NCBI GenBank assembly: GCA_003202005.1
Contig: QJJF01000003.1
Coordinates: 513,588 to 577,587 of the forward strand
Length of the DNA stretch: 64,000 bases
Reading direction: 5' to 3'
Origin: Williamsia faeni
Lineage (GTDB): Bacteria; Actinomycetota; Actinomycetes; Mycobacteriales; Mycobacteriaceae
Shown here: piece after piece, positions 18,673-26,810 of the stretch
Numbering within the stretch: position 1 is the stretch's first letter
Layout: each line of letters begins with the position of its first letter
Made by a program: the position numbers and the translations under genes
The notes under the pieces: generated by a model
What the model saw: the letters and a program-made list of their open reading frames with translations, nothing else
Told to the model about the DNA's origin: nothing
The model's database searches: none

Positions 18673-18861
18673 ATGAAGGTAGAAATCGATCTGAACAAGT
18701 GCTCGGGTCACGCCCGCTGCTTCATGGTCGATCCCGAACTGTTCGACCTCGACGAAAGCGGATACGCCCTGCACGCCCAGGTGGACATCCCGGAAGGCGA
18801 TGAAGGCAAGGCACGCGATGCGGTCGCCGCCTGCCCCGAACGCGCGATCAGCCTGAGCTGA
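18673..18861 (+). CDS. [3Fe-4S]-type ferredoxin
   Basis: A 62-residue P450 redox partner. The cluster motif is CSGHARC, the Cx2Hx2C form that leaves only three Cys for the cluster, with the last Cys in AACPERAI. The ATG at 18673 has GGAAAGAAGG upstream and gives the usual length for this family; an upstream GTG at 18631 would overlap the previous stop and add 14 residues. It is directly followed by the P450 gene, which it should supply with electrons. Confidence 0.92.
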   Translation: MKVEIDLNKCSGHARCFMVDPELFDLDESGYALHAQVDIPEGDEGKARDAVAACPERAISLS

Positions 18862-18910
18862 TTCCTCAGAGCGACCACCAGCGTCCGCCAAACCAACCGG
18901 AGGAATAACC

Positions 18911-20110
18911 TTGAGCACCACCGAATCTCCCTCGACCTGCCCGGTTCACAATTTCAATCACTACGAAGAGAAGCCTTTCGGCGAGAAGATCGACTTCTAC
19001 GACCGCTTGCGCGACGAGGCACCGATCGTCCGCAACGAGTTCGCGAACGGCCACTACATCGTCACCCGCTATGAGGAGATCATGGCGGTGTACCAGGATG
19101 CCGCGACGTTCTCGAATTCGGCGGTCACGGTGTTCAATCCGAACCCCACCTATCGCTGGATCCCCGAGATGCTCGACGGTGACGAGCATCGTCAGTGGCG
19201 CAAGCAGCTGGGTCCGCAGTTCGCGCCCAAGGCCGTCGAGGTTCTCGAGGACAAGGTGCGGGACCGTGCCGTCGAACTGATCGAATCCATCGCCAAACGC
19301 GGATCCTGCGATTTCATGAAGGATTTCGCGAATCAGTACCCGTCGTTCATCTTTCTCGAACTGATGGGCCTGCCCTTCGAAGATCTGGACAAATTCCTCC
19401 ACTGGGAGGACGAGATCCTGCACGTATCGGCCGGCACGGCCGAAGAGACCGCACAGCGGCGCGAAACCGCGACCATCGCAGTCACCGAGTACTTCGACAA
19501 GATCATCGCGGCGCGACGGATCGAGCCAAAGGACGACCTCGTCAGCAAGGCCCTCGCTTTCCAGATCGACGGGAAGCCGGTCAACGACGAAGACATGCGC
19601 GCCTTCTGCCTGCTGATGTTCATGGCCGGCCTCGACACCGTCTCGGCCACACTGGGTATCACCTTCCTGCACCTGGCGACCCACGACGAAGATCGCCGCC
19701 GCCTCGCCGAAGATCCCGAGCTCATCCCGACCGCCATCGAGGAAATGCTGCGTGCGCACGCCATCGTGTTGCCCTCACGCAAGGTCACCAAGGACACCGA
19801 GATCGCGGGCTGCCCAATCAAGGCCGGTGAGATGATCTCGGTACCGCTCAATCTCGCGACGCGCGACGATTCGGTGTACGACGATGCCAAAGAGGTCCTG
19901 ATCGACCGGAGTCCGAACAACCACATCGCCTTCGGCGCCGGACCCCACCGCTGCCTCGGATCGCACCTGGCCCGCCGCGAACTCAAGATCGCACTGGAGG
20001 AATGGCACCGGCTGATCCCGGAATACCGCCTCGCCGACAAGTCCGACCCCAAGGAATCCGGCGCACAGCTGGGTCCGAGCGGCGGCGTCATCCTGGAATG
20101 GGATGTGTAA
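18911..20110 (+). CDS. Cytochrome P450
   Basis: A 399-residue soluble bacterial P450. The I-helix oxygen-activation segment is FMAGLDTVSA, the K-helix ExxR is in EEMLRAH, and the heme Cys loop is FGAGPHRCLGSHLARRE. It resembles the P450 at 31651-32850, which shares FSN, WIPEMLD and HRCLGSHLAR segments. It probably hydroxylates a hydrophobic substrate, feeding the SDR and aldehyde dehydrogenase encoded just upstream. Electron supply would come from the adjacent ferredoxin. Confidence 0.95.
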   Translation: MSTTESPSTCPVHNFNHYEEKPFGEKIDFYDRLRDEAPIVRNEFANGHYIVTRYEEIMAVYQDAATFSNSAVTVFNPNPTYRWIPEMLDGDEHRQWRKQLGPQFAPKAVEVLEDKVRDRAVELIESIAKRGSCDFMKDFANQYPSFIFLELMGLPFEDLDKFLHWEDEILHVSAGTAEETAQRRETATIAVTEYFDKIIAARRIEPKDDLVSKALAFQIDGKPVNDEDMRAFCLLMFMAGLDTVSATLGITFLHLATHDEDRRRLAEDPELIPTAIEEMLRAHAIVLPSRKVTKDTEIAGCPIKAGEMISVPLNLATRDDSVYDDAKEVLIDRSPNNHIAFGAGPHRCLGSHLARRELKIALEEWHRLIPEYRLADKSDPKESGAQLGPSGGVILEWDV

Positions 20111-20113
20111 CAG

Positions 20114-20920
20114 ATGAGCAACCAACTCTCGGTGAGCGGCTTGTGCTTCCCCGACTTCGATCTCGCCCGAACCCTCGACGCCGTGCAGGAGGCCGGGGTG
20201 AGCGCAACCACCCTGCAAACCGCGGTGGTACGAGAATTCGGGTGGGACAAGGGCATCGAACAGATCAAGGCTTCCGGCATCGCCGTCGCAGGCTTCGTCG
20301 GCCCGTTTCCGAAGGACCTCGGCAATCGGGAATCCTGGCAGGCGGCGCGTACCGATTACATCGAGACCCTCGATGCGGCAGCGTCGTTGGGATCACAAGC
20401 TGTCTACTCGGTAACCGGCCCCTTGGTCACCGAGAGCAGAGACGACTCTGTGGCAATGTTCGGCGATTTCATTGCACCGGTCGCCGCCTACGCGGCGAGT
20501 GTCGGTGTGCAACTGGCGGTGGAACCAACCATCCGCGAATATGCCTGGGTCTCCTTTGTCCACACACTCGACGAGGTTCTGGAACTCAACCGGCAGAGCG
20601 GACTGGGTGTCTGTTTCGATCTGTACCACGTCTGGGACGACCCAATGTTCGACGACTTCCTCTCGCATCACCTGGATCTGATCGGACTCGTGCAGGTCGG
20701 CGATACGGTGCTCGAAGAGGGAAAGCCCGTCAAAGTCGTTCCGGGCGAGGGCACCATCCCTCTTGACGCACTGCTGGGCAAGGTTGCCGCAGCCGGCTAT
20801 CAAGGCGTGTTCGACATCGAACAGTTCGGTCCGCGAATGGAAACCGAAGGCACCGTCGAAGCTGCCCGGCGGGCCGTGAAATACATCGAAAAGGCAACGA
20901 CTCCAGGCCATCCGGTGTGA
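20114..20920 (+). CDS. Sugar phosphate isomerase/epimerase-like TIM-barrel protein
   Basis: A 268-residue protein of the xylose isomerase/AP endonuclease 2 fold. Metal-site candidates occur in order: a Glu in LAVEPTIRE, Asp and His in VCFDLYHVWDD, a QVGD segment and a terminal DIEQFG Glu. Its start is three bases after the P450 stop, so it is in the same operon. Members are isomerases, epimerases or dehydratases of hydroxylated carbonyl compounds, so in this context it could act on a keto-hydroxy intermediate rather than a sugar. Confidence 0.85.
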   Translation: MSNQLSVSGLCFPDFDLARTLDAVQEAGVSATTLQTAVVREFGWDKGIEQIKASGIAVAGFVGPFPKDLGNRESWQAARTDYIETLDAAASLGSQAVYSVTGPLVTESRDDSVAMFGDFIAPVAAYAASVGVQLAVEPTIREYAWVSFVHTLDEVLELNRQSGLGVCFDLYHVWDDPMFDDFLSHHLDLIGLVQVGDTVLEEGKPVKVVPGEGTIPLDALLGKVAAAGYQGVFDIEQFGPRMETEGTVEAARRAVKYIEKATTPGHPV

Positions 20921-21020
20921 TCGCGTTCCACTGAACGGACTCTGTTGCTGACAACGAGATCACAACCCAGAACACTGATCTGAGAACGGCAATCTCACTT
21001 TCACCGCCGTCCCGGAAAAG

Positions 21021-22064
21021 ATGGGTTGGTCAATGCACGAATCCGAACAAGCCGCGTTCATCGCGGATCTGACGTCCCGCGCCACTGAGGCCGGCGATCA
21101 ATGGCGACCCGGACTCAAAGTCACCAATGTGCGTTCGCTGACCGGTGGATCGTCGAGTCTGACGTTCGTCGCCGACGCCACGGCCGGGTCGATCACCGAA
21201 CCCGTGGTGCTCAAGGTCGCGCCTCCCGGGCTCGAACCGGTGCGCAACCGCGACGTTCTACGACAGGGACGGGTGATGCAGGCGGTGCAGGGCATCACCG
21301 GGGTGGCCGCTCCGGCGATTCGTTTCGAACACCCCGGCTCCCCGCCCGAGATCCCGCCGTTTGTCGGCATGCAGATGCTCCCCGGCGAGTGCGTCGAACC
21401 GATCCTCGACGGTGACCGGCCGCGCGACGCCGCGACTCGCTCCGAAAATCGAGCACGCTACATCGACGCCACCCGAATGCTGGCACATCTGCATCAGATC
21501 ACGCCGGCCGATGTCGGCTTGGGTGACGAGCCACATGTTTCGATCGCCGACGAGATCAACCGTTGGACAAGGGCATTCGAAACTGTTCCGGAAGATCTGC
21601 AGGGCGACTACACGATCTGCGCAAAAGCTCTGCACGCCTCGATCCCACCCGCGGCCCCCGCAGTCATAAATCACGGCGACTATCGCCTGGGCAACACGCT
21701 ATGTGAAGGTGATCGTGTCACGGCAATCATCGACTGGGAGATCTGGAGTGTCGGCGATCCGCGCATCGACCTGACCTGGCTTGCCTATTTCACCGACGAG
21801 GCACGCCATCCCGCCACCAAGGGCACCGAGCCGTGTGGCACTCCCACCATCGACGAGGTGGTCGGCCTCTACGAAGAGACGCTCGGCAGCCGGGTCGAGA
21901 ACATCGACTGGTTCCACGCGCTCACCCGATACAAGGAAGCAGCTGCCACCGCACTGCTGATCAAGCGAGCGCGCCGGGCAGGAACCATGACTGAATCGTT
22001 CAAGCTCATGGAACCGGCTCTGCCCACCCTGTTGTCCGAAGCCATGGATTTGATCCGGCTCTGA
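21021..22064 (+). CDS. APH-family phosphotransferase, LvaA/ACAD11-kinase-like
   Basis: A 347-residue kinase-fold protein. The catalytic loop is INHGDYRLGN and the metal-binding segment IIDWEIWSVGDPRIDL, both intact. It is the right size for the acyl-CoA-associated APH proteins. With the ACAD10/11-like gene two genes later it forms the pair known from the Pseudomonas levulinate pathway (LvaA, LvaC) and from animal ACAD10/11, where the kinase phosphorylates the 4-hydroxy group of a 4-hydroxyacyl-CoA. An ATG at 21033 is an alternative start. Confidence 0.88.
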   Translation: MGWSMHESEQAAFIADLTSRATEAGDQWRPGLKVTNVRSLTGGSSSLTFVADATAGSITEPVVLKVAPPGLEPVRNRDVLRQGRVMQAVQGITGVAAPAIRFEHPGSPPEIPPFVGMQMLPGECVEPILDGDRPRDAATRSENRARYIDATRMLAHLHQITPADVGLGDEPHVSIADEINRWTRAFETVPEDLQGDYTICAKALHASIPPAAPAVINHGDYRLGNTLCEGDRVTAIIDWEIWSVGDPRIDLTWLAYFTDEARHPATKGTEPCGTPTIDEVVGLYEETLGSRVENIDWFHALTRYKEAAATALLIKRARRAGTMTESFKLMEPALPTLLSEAMDLIRL

Positions 22065-22067
22065 CGC

Positions 22068-22793
22068 ATGAGTCACCCGACGCAGTCACCCGTGATCTCC
22101 GGTGGCACACAGCTCCGGCGCGTGGCGACCCCACGCCGACAGGCCTCGTACGACGACGAGGTTCGCCGGCTGATCGTTGCCACGCAGACGGTCATGCTGC
22201 GCGAAGGGTGCACTGCACAGCCCAGACTCGCCGACATCGTCCGTGAGGCGGGCATGTCCAATCAGGCGTTCTACCGCCACTTTCGGACGCGCGATGACGT
22301 CATCGTCGCGACGTACGAACAAGGACTGTTGACGATCCACGGCTATTTGGAGCGGCAGGTGTTCAAACACGAACATCTGGAGGATCGACTGACCGCCTGG
22401 ATCGACGGCGTGCTCGCGCAGATCGAGGATCCCACTCTGTCCGAGCTGAGCACCGTGATTCTCTGGAATCTCGGTCAGATCGCGCGAAATCAGAGCGAGA
22501 TCAAACCGGTCGGTCGCTCCCGGATAGTCGACCTGTTGCGCACCATCCTCATCGACGGCAAGGTGCCCGACGCTGATCGCACCGCGCTGTTCGTGCACAC
22601 ACTTGTGATGGGGCTGACAACAACGTATTTGGAGTCGGGACAGGAACCGACACTGCAAGTGCGAGAACATCTGTCCCGCTTCTGTCTCGCGGGAATCACG
22701 CAGGGCAAACAACATGCACCGGTGTCGCCATCCGAGGCGACGCCCGAATCACCAAAGGAATCAAACAATGTGGGAATTCCAGACCGATCCTGA
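22068..22793 (+). CDS. TetR-family transcriptional regulator
   Basis: A 241-residue regulator with an N-terminal helix-turn-helix (LADIVREAGMSNQAFYRHF, about residues 50-70). It starts three bases after the kinase stop and its last 26 bases overlap the start of the acyl-CoA dehydrogenase gene, so it is embedded in that operon and is likely its own operon's sensor. The C-terminal ligand domain is not specific enough to name an effector. The C-terminal tail is low-complexity Pro/Glu/Ser. Confidence 0.88.
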   Translation: MSHPTQSPVISGGTQLRRVATPRRQASYDDEVRRLIVATQTVMLREGCTAQPRLADIVREAGMSNQAFYRHFRTRDDVIVATYEQGLLTIHGYLERQVFKHEHLEDRLTAWIDGVLAQIEDPTLSELSTVILWNLGQIARNQSEIKPVGRSRIVDLLRTILIDGKVPDADRTALFVHTLVMGLTTTYLESGQEPTLQVREHLSRFCLAGITQGKQHAPVSPSEATPESPKESNNVGIPDRS

Positions 22794-24072
22794 GTTCCAG
22801 GAAAAGCTCGACTGGGCGAACACCTTCATTCGCGAAGAGTGTGAACCCCTCGACGTGCTCTTTCCGCATCTCGGTCAGCCGTACAACACCGAGAACAAGG
22901 CAGCCCGGGCCATCCTCGAGCCGCTGCGCGAGAAGGTGAAGGCGCAAGGTCTCTGGGCTTGTCATCTCGGCCCCGAGCTCGGCGGACAGGGCTACGGCCA
23001 GCTCAAGCTCGCCCTGCTCAACGAGGCACTGGGCCAATCGATGTGGGCACCCACCGTGTTCGGCACCGCCGCACCCGACACCGGCAACGCCGAAATCCTC
23101 GCGATGTTCGGTACCGAGGAACAAAAGGCCCGATACCTGCAGCCACTCCTCGACGGCAACATCGTCTCCTGCTTCTCGATGACAGAACCCCAGGCCGGTT
23201 CGGACCCCAAGGAGTTCATCTGCAGCGCACGCAAAGACGGTGACGAGTGGGTCATCAGCGGCGAGAAGTGGTTCTCCTCCAACGCCCGCTACGCCTCGTT
23301 CCTCATCGTCATGGCCGTCACCGATCCCGACGCCTCCCCGTACCGCCGGATGTCGATGTTCGTCGTACCCTCCGAAACAGCCGGCATCGAGATCATTCGC
23401 AACGTCTCGGTGATGGGTGACCGCGACGAGCTCGACGAAGGCACCCACGCCTACATCCGCTACAACGATGTCCGGGTTCCCGCGGACGCCATCCTCGGTG
23501 GTCCGGGACAGGGTTTCGAGGTGGCCCAGGCCCGCCTCGGAGGTGGCCGCGTCCACCACGCGATGCGCACTGTCGGCAAATGTCAGCGTGCCCTGGACAT
23601 GATGGCCGAACGCGCACTCTCCCGCCACACCCAGGGCGAGGTCCTCGCCAAAAAGCAACTGGTACAGCAGTTCATCGCCGATTCGGCCATCGAACTCGAG
23701 CAGTACCGGCTGCTGGTCATCAAGACCGCCTGGATCATCGACAACCAGCCACACGGCGCCGCGCGCACCCACATCGCCATGTGCAAGGTCGCGATGGCCA
23801 AGATCTACCACGACATCATCCACCGAGCCATCCAGGTCCACGGCTCCCTGGGCGCCACCGTCGAAACATCTCTGCACATCTGGTGGGCCGGCGTGCTCTC
23901 GATGGGCCTGGCCGACGGACCCACCGAAGTTCACAAGGTCGCGGTCGCCCGCGGAGTCCTCAAGGACTACTCCCCTGCCGAAGGCCTGTTCCCCACCGAC
24001 CACCTCCCCACCCGACTCGCGGCCGCCAAGATCAAGCACGCCGACGTTCTCCAGGAGTACGGAATCGCATGA
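22768..24072 (+). CDS. ACAD10/11-like acyl-CoA dehydrogenase (LvaC-like)
   Basis: From the ATG at 22768 (AAAGGA upstream) the protein has 434 residues. Segments typical of the ACAD10/11 and LvaC branch are AAPDTGNAEIL, GGGRVHHAMRTVG and a C-terminal LADGPTEVH, where ordinary dehydrogenases carry the catalytic Glu in an EGT-type loop. In that branch the enzyme eliminates phosphate from a 4-phosphoacyl-CoA instead of, or as well as, simple dehydrogenation. The start overlaps the TetR gene and the stop overlaps the next SDR start (ATGA), so translation is coupled. Confidence 0.9.
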   Translation: MWEFQTDPEFQEKLDWANTFIREECEPLDVLFPHLGQPYNTENKAARAILEPLREKVKAQGLWACHLGPELGGQGYGQLKLALLNEALGQSMWAPTVFGTAAPDTGNAEILAMFGTEEQKARYLQPLLDGNIVSCFSMTEPQAGSDPKEFICSARKDGDEWVISGEKWFSSNARYASFLIVMAVTDPDASPYRRMSMFVVPSETAGIEIIRNVSVMGDRDELDEGTHAYIRYNDVRVPADAILGGPGQGFEVAQARLGGGRVHHAMRTVGKCQRALDMMAERALSRHTQGEVLAKKQLVQQFIADSAIELEQYRLLVIKTAWIIDNQPHGAARTHIAMCKVAMAKIYHDIIHRAIQVHGSLGATVETSLHIWWAGVLSMGLADGPTEVHKVAVARGVLKDYSPAEGLFPTDHLPTRLAAAKIKHADVLQEYGIA

Positions 24073-24830
24073 GCACCACACCTTCTGTAACTGACAAATT
24101 CTCCCTCGACGGCAAAGTCGCCCTCGTCACCGGCGGCAGCCGTGGCCTCGGCCGCGAAATGGTCCTCGCCTTCGCCGCCGCCGGCGCCGACGTCATCATC
24201 ACCAGCCGCAAAGCCGAAGCCTGCGCCGATGTGGCCCGCGAGGTCGAGGCGCTGGGCCGCAAGGCCCTTCCGGTGAGCTGCCACGTCGGCAAATGGCAGG
24301 AAGTCGACGCCTTGATCGACAAGGCGTACGAGGTGTTCGGCAAGGTCGACATCCTGGTCAACAACGCCGGAATGTCGCCCGTTGCACCATCATCGGCCGA
24401 GACCAGCGAAGAACTCTTCGACAAAGTCATCGGAGTCAACTTCAAGGGACCATTTCATCTGAGCTCCGTCATCGGCGAACGGATGGCAGCCGGCGACGGC
24501 GGCTCGATCATCAACATCTCGTCCTCCGGCGCACTGTTCCCCCAACCCCGCTTCGGCCCTTACGCCGGCGCGAAAGCCGCACTCAACGCCCTCACCGAGG
24601 TGTTCGCACGCGAATACGGCCCCAACGTCCGCGTCAACACGATCTCGGCAGGACCATTCCTGACCGACATCTCCAAGGCATGGGCACCGGAGAAACGTGA
24701 AACCGCCCGCAGCGCAATCGGACGGCCGGGCAACCCCGAGGAGATCATCACCGCCGCACTGTATTTGGCCAGTCCCGCCTCGAGCTACACGACCTCGTCG
24801 CTCATCCGCGTCGACGGCGGCCTCTACTGA
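24069..24830 (+). CDS. SDR family oxidoreductase (classical)
   Basis: A 253-residue classical SDR with the cofactor loop TGGSRGLGRE, NNAGMSP, and the catalytic Ser-Tyr-Lys in ISSSGALFPQPRFGPYAGAK. It lacks the mycofactocin-type GQGR loop, so free NAD(P) is expected. Its start overlaps the dehydrogenase stop by four bases. Beside the APH/ACAD pair it could interconvert a 4-oxo- and 4-hydroxyacyl-CoA (the role of LvaD) or oxidise the 3-hydroxyacyl-CoA; the sequence does not decide. Confidence 0.9.
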   Translation: MSTTPSVTDKFSLDGKVALVTGGSRGLGREMVLAFAAAGADVIITSRKAEACADVAREVEALGRKALPVSCHVGKWQEVDALIDKAYEVFGKVDILVNNAGMSPVAPSSAETSEELFDKVIGVNFKGPFHLSSVIGERMAAGDGGSIINISSSGALFPQPRFGPYAGAKAALNALTEVFAREYGPNVRVNTISAGPFLTDISKAWAPEKRETARSAIGRPGNPEEIITAALYLASPASSYTTSSLIRVDGGLY

Positions 24831-24840
24831 AATTACGTAG

Positions 24841-25578
24841 ATGAACGCGCCAGGCAACACCATCACGCGCCTGACGAATCTCCGGGACCTGGGTGGACTG
24901 CCGCTGATCGGCGGCGGTACCACCCACCCCGGAGTTCTCTACCGCGGCGACGCGCTTCATCCGGGCGACGTCGAACCCGACGACGTCCGGCCGTGGCCAC
25001 CGGCGGTGGTCATCGATCTGCGCACGCCAGAAGAATCCAGGCGGGTCGGGTACGCATGGCCAACCGGTCCAATCGTCCACAATCACCCTCTGCATGACGC
25101 CGCGGCGCCGACCGAGGACATCCCGGACACACTTACCGGGGTCTATCAGAAGATCGTCAACACGACGCCGCATCGGATCGCGGCGACCGTGGCACTTACG
25201 GCTGCCGCAGAAGGTCCGGTTTTCGTCCATTGCACGATGGGCAAGGACCGGACCGGACTCGTGATCGCCGCTCTGTTGTTGAGCGTCGGCGTCGAACCCG
25301 AGGCCGTGGTCGCGGATTACCTTGCCACCGAACCGAATATGCCGACGTTGCGGGACAAGCTACGGTCAGCCGACGTCGCTCGCTCCACCCCGAGCGGCCG
25401 CCCGTTCAACAAGGCCTTGCTCGACGTGACAGAGGAGGGTATCCGGTTTGTCGTGAACATCCTGGAGACCTGGCCTGGTGGGCCGTCTGGGTGGATGCGC
25501 GACCACGGCGCCGATCAGTCCGACCTCGACCGGTTCCGGCTGCGGTTCACTGCGCCGGTCGTCCCGGATTCGACCTAG
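24841..25578 (+). CDS. Tyrosine/lipid phosphatase (PtpB-like)
   Basis: A 245-residue phosphatase of the bacterial Y_phosphatase3 type. The catalytic loop is HCTMGKDRTG (Cys about 131, Arg about 137), close to the HCxxGKDRTG of mycobacterial PtpB. A RNLRDLGGL-like N-terminal segment, written TNLRDLGGLPL, and IDLRTPEE also fit. No signal peptide was seen. It starts 10 bases after the SDR stop. A phosphatase beside an acyl-phosphate chemistry module is noteworthy, though many acyl-CoA clusters carry PtpB relatives with no known link. Confidence 0.9.
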   Translation: MNAPGNTITRLTNLRDLGGLPLIGGGTTHPGVLYRGDALHPGDVEPDDVRPWPPAVVIDLRTPEESRRVGYAWPTGPIVHNHPLHDAAAPTEDIPDTLTGVYQKIVNTTPHRIAATVALTAAAEGPVFVHCTMGKDRTGLVIAALLLSVGVEPEAVVADYLATEPNMPTLRDKLRSADVARSTPSGRPFNKALLDVTEEGIRFVVNILETWPGGPSGWMRDHGADQSDLDRFRLRFTAPVVPDST

Positions 25579-25636
25579 AAGTCAACACATTCGATCGAAC
25601 ACCGATCGGATTTCGCCCCACCAGAAAGGCATGAAC

Positions 25637-26605
25637 ATGCGGGCAGCACGGTGTGAGGTTCACGGAACTCCGGACAAGATCGTGATCCGCGATCTACCCG
25701 ACCCGGTCGCGGGTCCTGGGGAGGTGGTTGTCGGAATCGAAGCGGCCTCAGTCAATTACCCGGATGTACTGATCGCTGCCGACCGCTATCAGGTGACCGT
25801 GCCGACCCCATTCACCACCGGAAGTGAGTTCGCCGGTCGCGTGCTCTCGGTCGGCCCCGATGTGGCACTCCTCGTTCCGGGCGACGCAGTCATGGGCACG
25901 GCATTCGGCGGCGCGTTCGCCGAGCAGATCGCGGTCCCGGAGAAGACACTGACCCGGATTCCCGCCGGATTGGACATGGTCAATGCCGCTGCCTTCAACG
26001 TCACATATCGAACTGCCTATCACTCCCTGACGACCTTCGGCGCAATGCAACCCGGCGACTGGGTGGTCGTCCTGGGTGCTGCGGGTGGCGTGGGCACGGC
26101 ATGCATCGACGTCGCCACCCGCCTGGGAGGCAGGGTCATCGCCGCCGCGTCGACACGAGAGCGCGCCGACATGTGCCGGTCGCTGGGAGCCGTGGAGGCC
26201 ATCGCCTACGACGAAGAAGATCTCAAGCTGCGAATCAAGGAGATCACCGGCAAAGGTGCGGACGTGGTCATCGACCCTGTCGGCGGAACCTATGCCGAAC
26301 AAGCGATCCGGGCAATCACCTGGGGTGGGCGCTATGTATGCCTGGGCTTTGCCCAGGGCGATATCCCCCGCATCCCACTGAACCTCGTGCTCTTGAAGGG
26401 TGCGATCCTGCGCGGCTTCGAGATTCGTACGCTCGCCGACCACGACCGCGAGGCGGTGTCGCGCGGGGCCGCAGAAATCGAAGACCTCGTCTCACAAGGA
26501 ATGAGACCGTTCATCTCAGAGACGTTTTCGCTCGAGGAGGTACCGCAGGCCTTGACCCGGGTTGCCGAACGGCGAGCCTCGGGAAAGATCGTCATCAAGA
26601 TGTAG
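25637..26605 (+). CDS. Zinc-free quinone oxidoreductase / enoyl reductase (MDR family)
   Basis: A 322-residue medium-chain reductase from the ATG at 25637; an ATG at 25631 sits too close to the AAAGG ribosome site. The N-terminal GroES-like domain has SVNYPDVLIAADRYQ, and the NADPH loop is VLGAAGGVGTACIDVA. Zinc-binding Cys residues are absent. Such enzymes reduce quinones or activated double bonds, including enoyl-CoAs. It ends the plus-strand operon and is followed by a large hairpin. Confidence 0.92.
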   Translation: MRAARCEVHGTPDKIVIRDLPDPVAGPGEVVVGIEAASVNYPDVLIAADRYQVTVPTPFTTGSEFAGRVLSVGPDVALLVPGDAVMGTAFGGAFAEQIAVPEKTLTRIPAGLDMVNAAAFNVTYRTAYHSLTTFGAMQPGDWVVVLGAAGGVGTACIDVATRLGGRVIAAASTRERADMCRSLGAVEAIAYDEEDLKLRIKEITGKGADVVIDPVGGTYAEQAIRAITWGGRYVCLGFAQGDIPRIPLNLVLLKGAILRGFEIRTLADHDREAVSRGAAEIEDLVSQGMRPFISETFSLEEVPQALTRVAERRASGKIVIKM

Positions 26606-26617
26606 AGGCTTCCGCAA

Positions 26618-26687
26618 AACGAGCCACTTCTACAAGGACGAGCCACCTACACGTACAGGTGGCTCGTCTTCGTAAAAGTGGCTCGTT
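26618..26687. terminator. Nested double inverted repeat, likely terminator
   Basis: An inner 12-bp hairpin (26637-26648 with 26657-26668) lies inside an outer 12-bp inverted repeat (26618-26629 with 26676-26687). All four arms contain CGAGCCAC or its complement, so the structure appears to be a hairpin duplicated within itself. It follows the quinone reductase stop. Confidence 0.7.
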
Positions 26688-26689
26688 CC

Positions 26690-26810
26690 GGGTGATGCAA
26701 TATAGATTTATATCTAACTTATTTCACATGGTATTAGTCTTGGCTCAGGCGTCTCGTGAAGTTTGACCGCAGACCGGGGCAGAAACACTGAACGGGAAGG
26801 CAGGTGAACG
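26690..26810 (+). promoter_or_regulatory. AT-rich promoter region of the second GntR gene
   Basis: Bases 26697-26740 are clearly more AT-rich than their surroundings (a TATAGATTTATATC run) and include TAACTTATTT (26715-26724), similar to the candidate GntR core TTACTTGTTTA. It lies about 90 bases before the regulator start, as expected for an autoregulated promoter. Confidence 0.4.

Noticed and set aside
22696..24081. A 461-residue minus-strand open frame
   Set aside because: It lies opposite the ACAD10/11-like gene and shows no family features.
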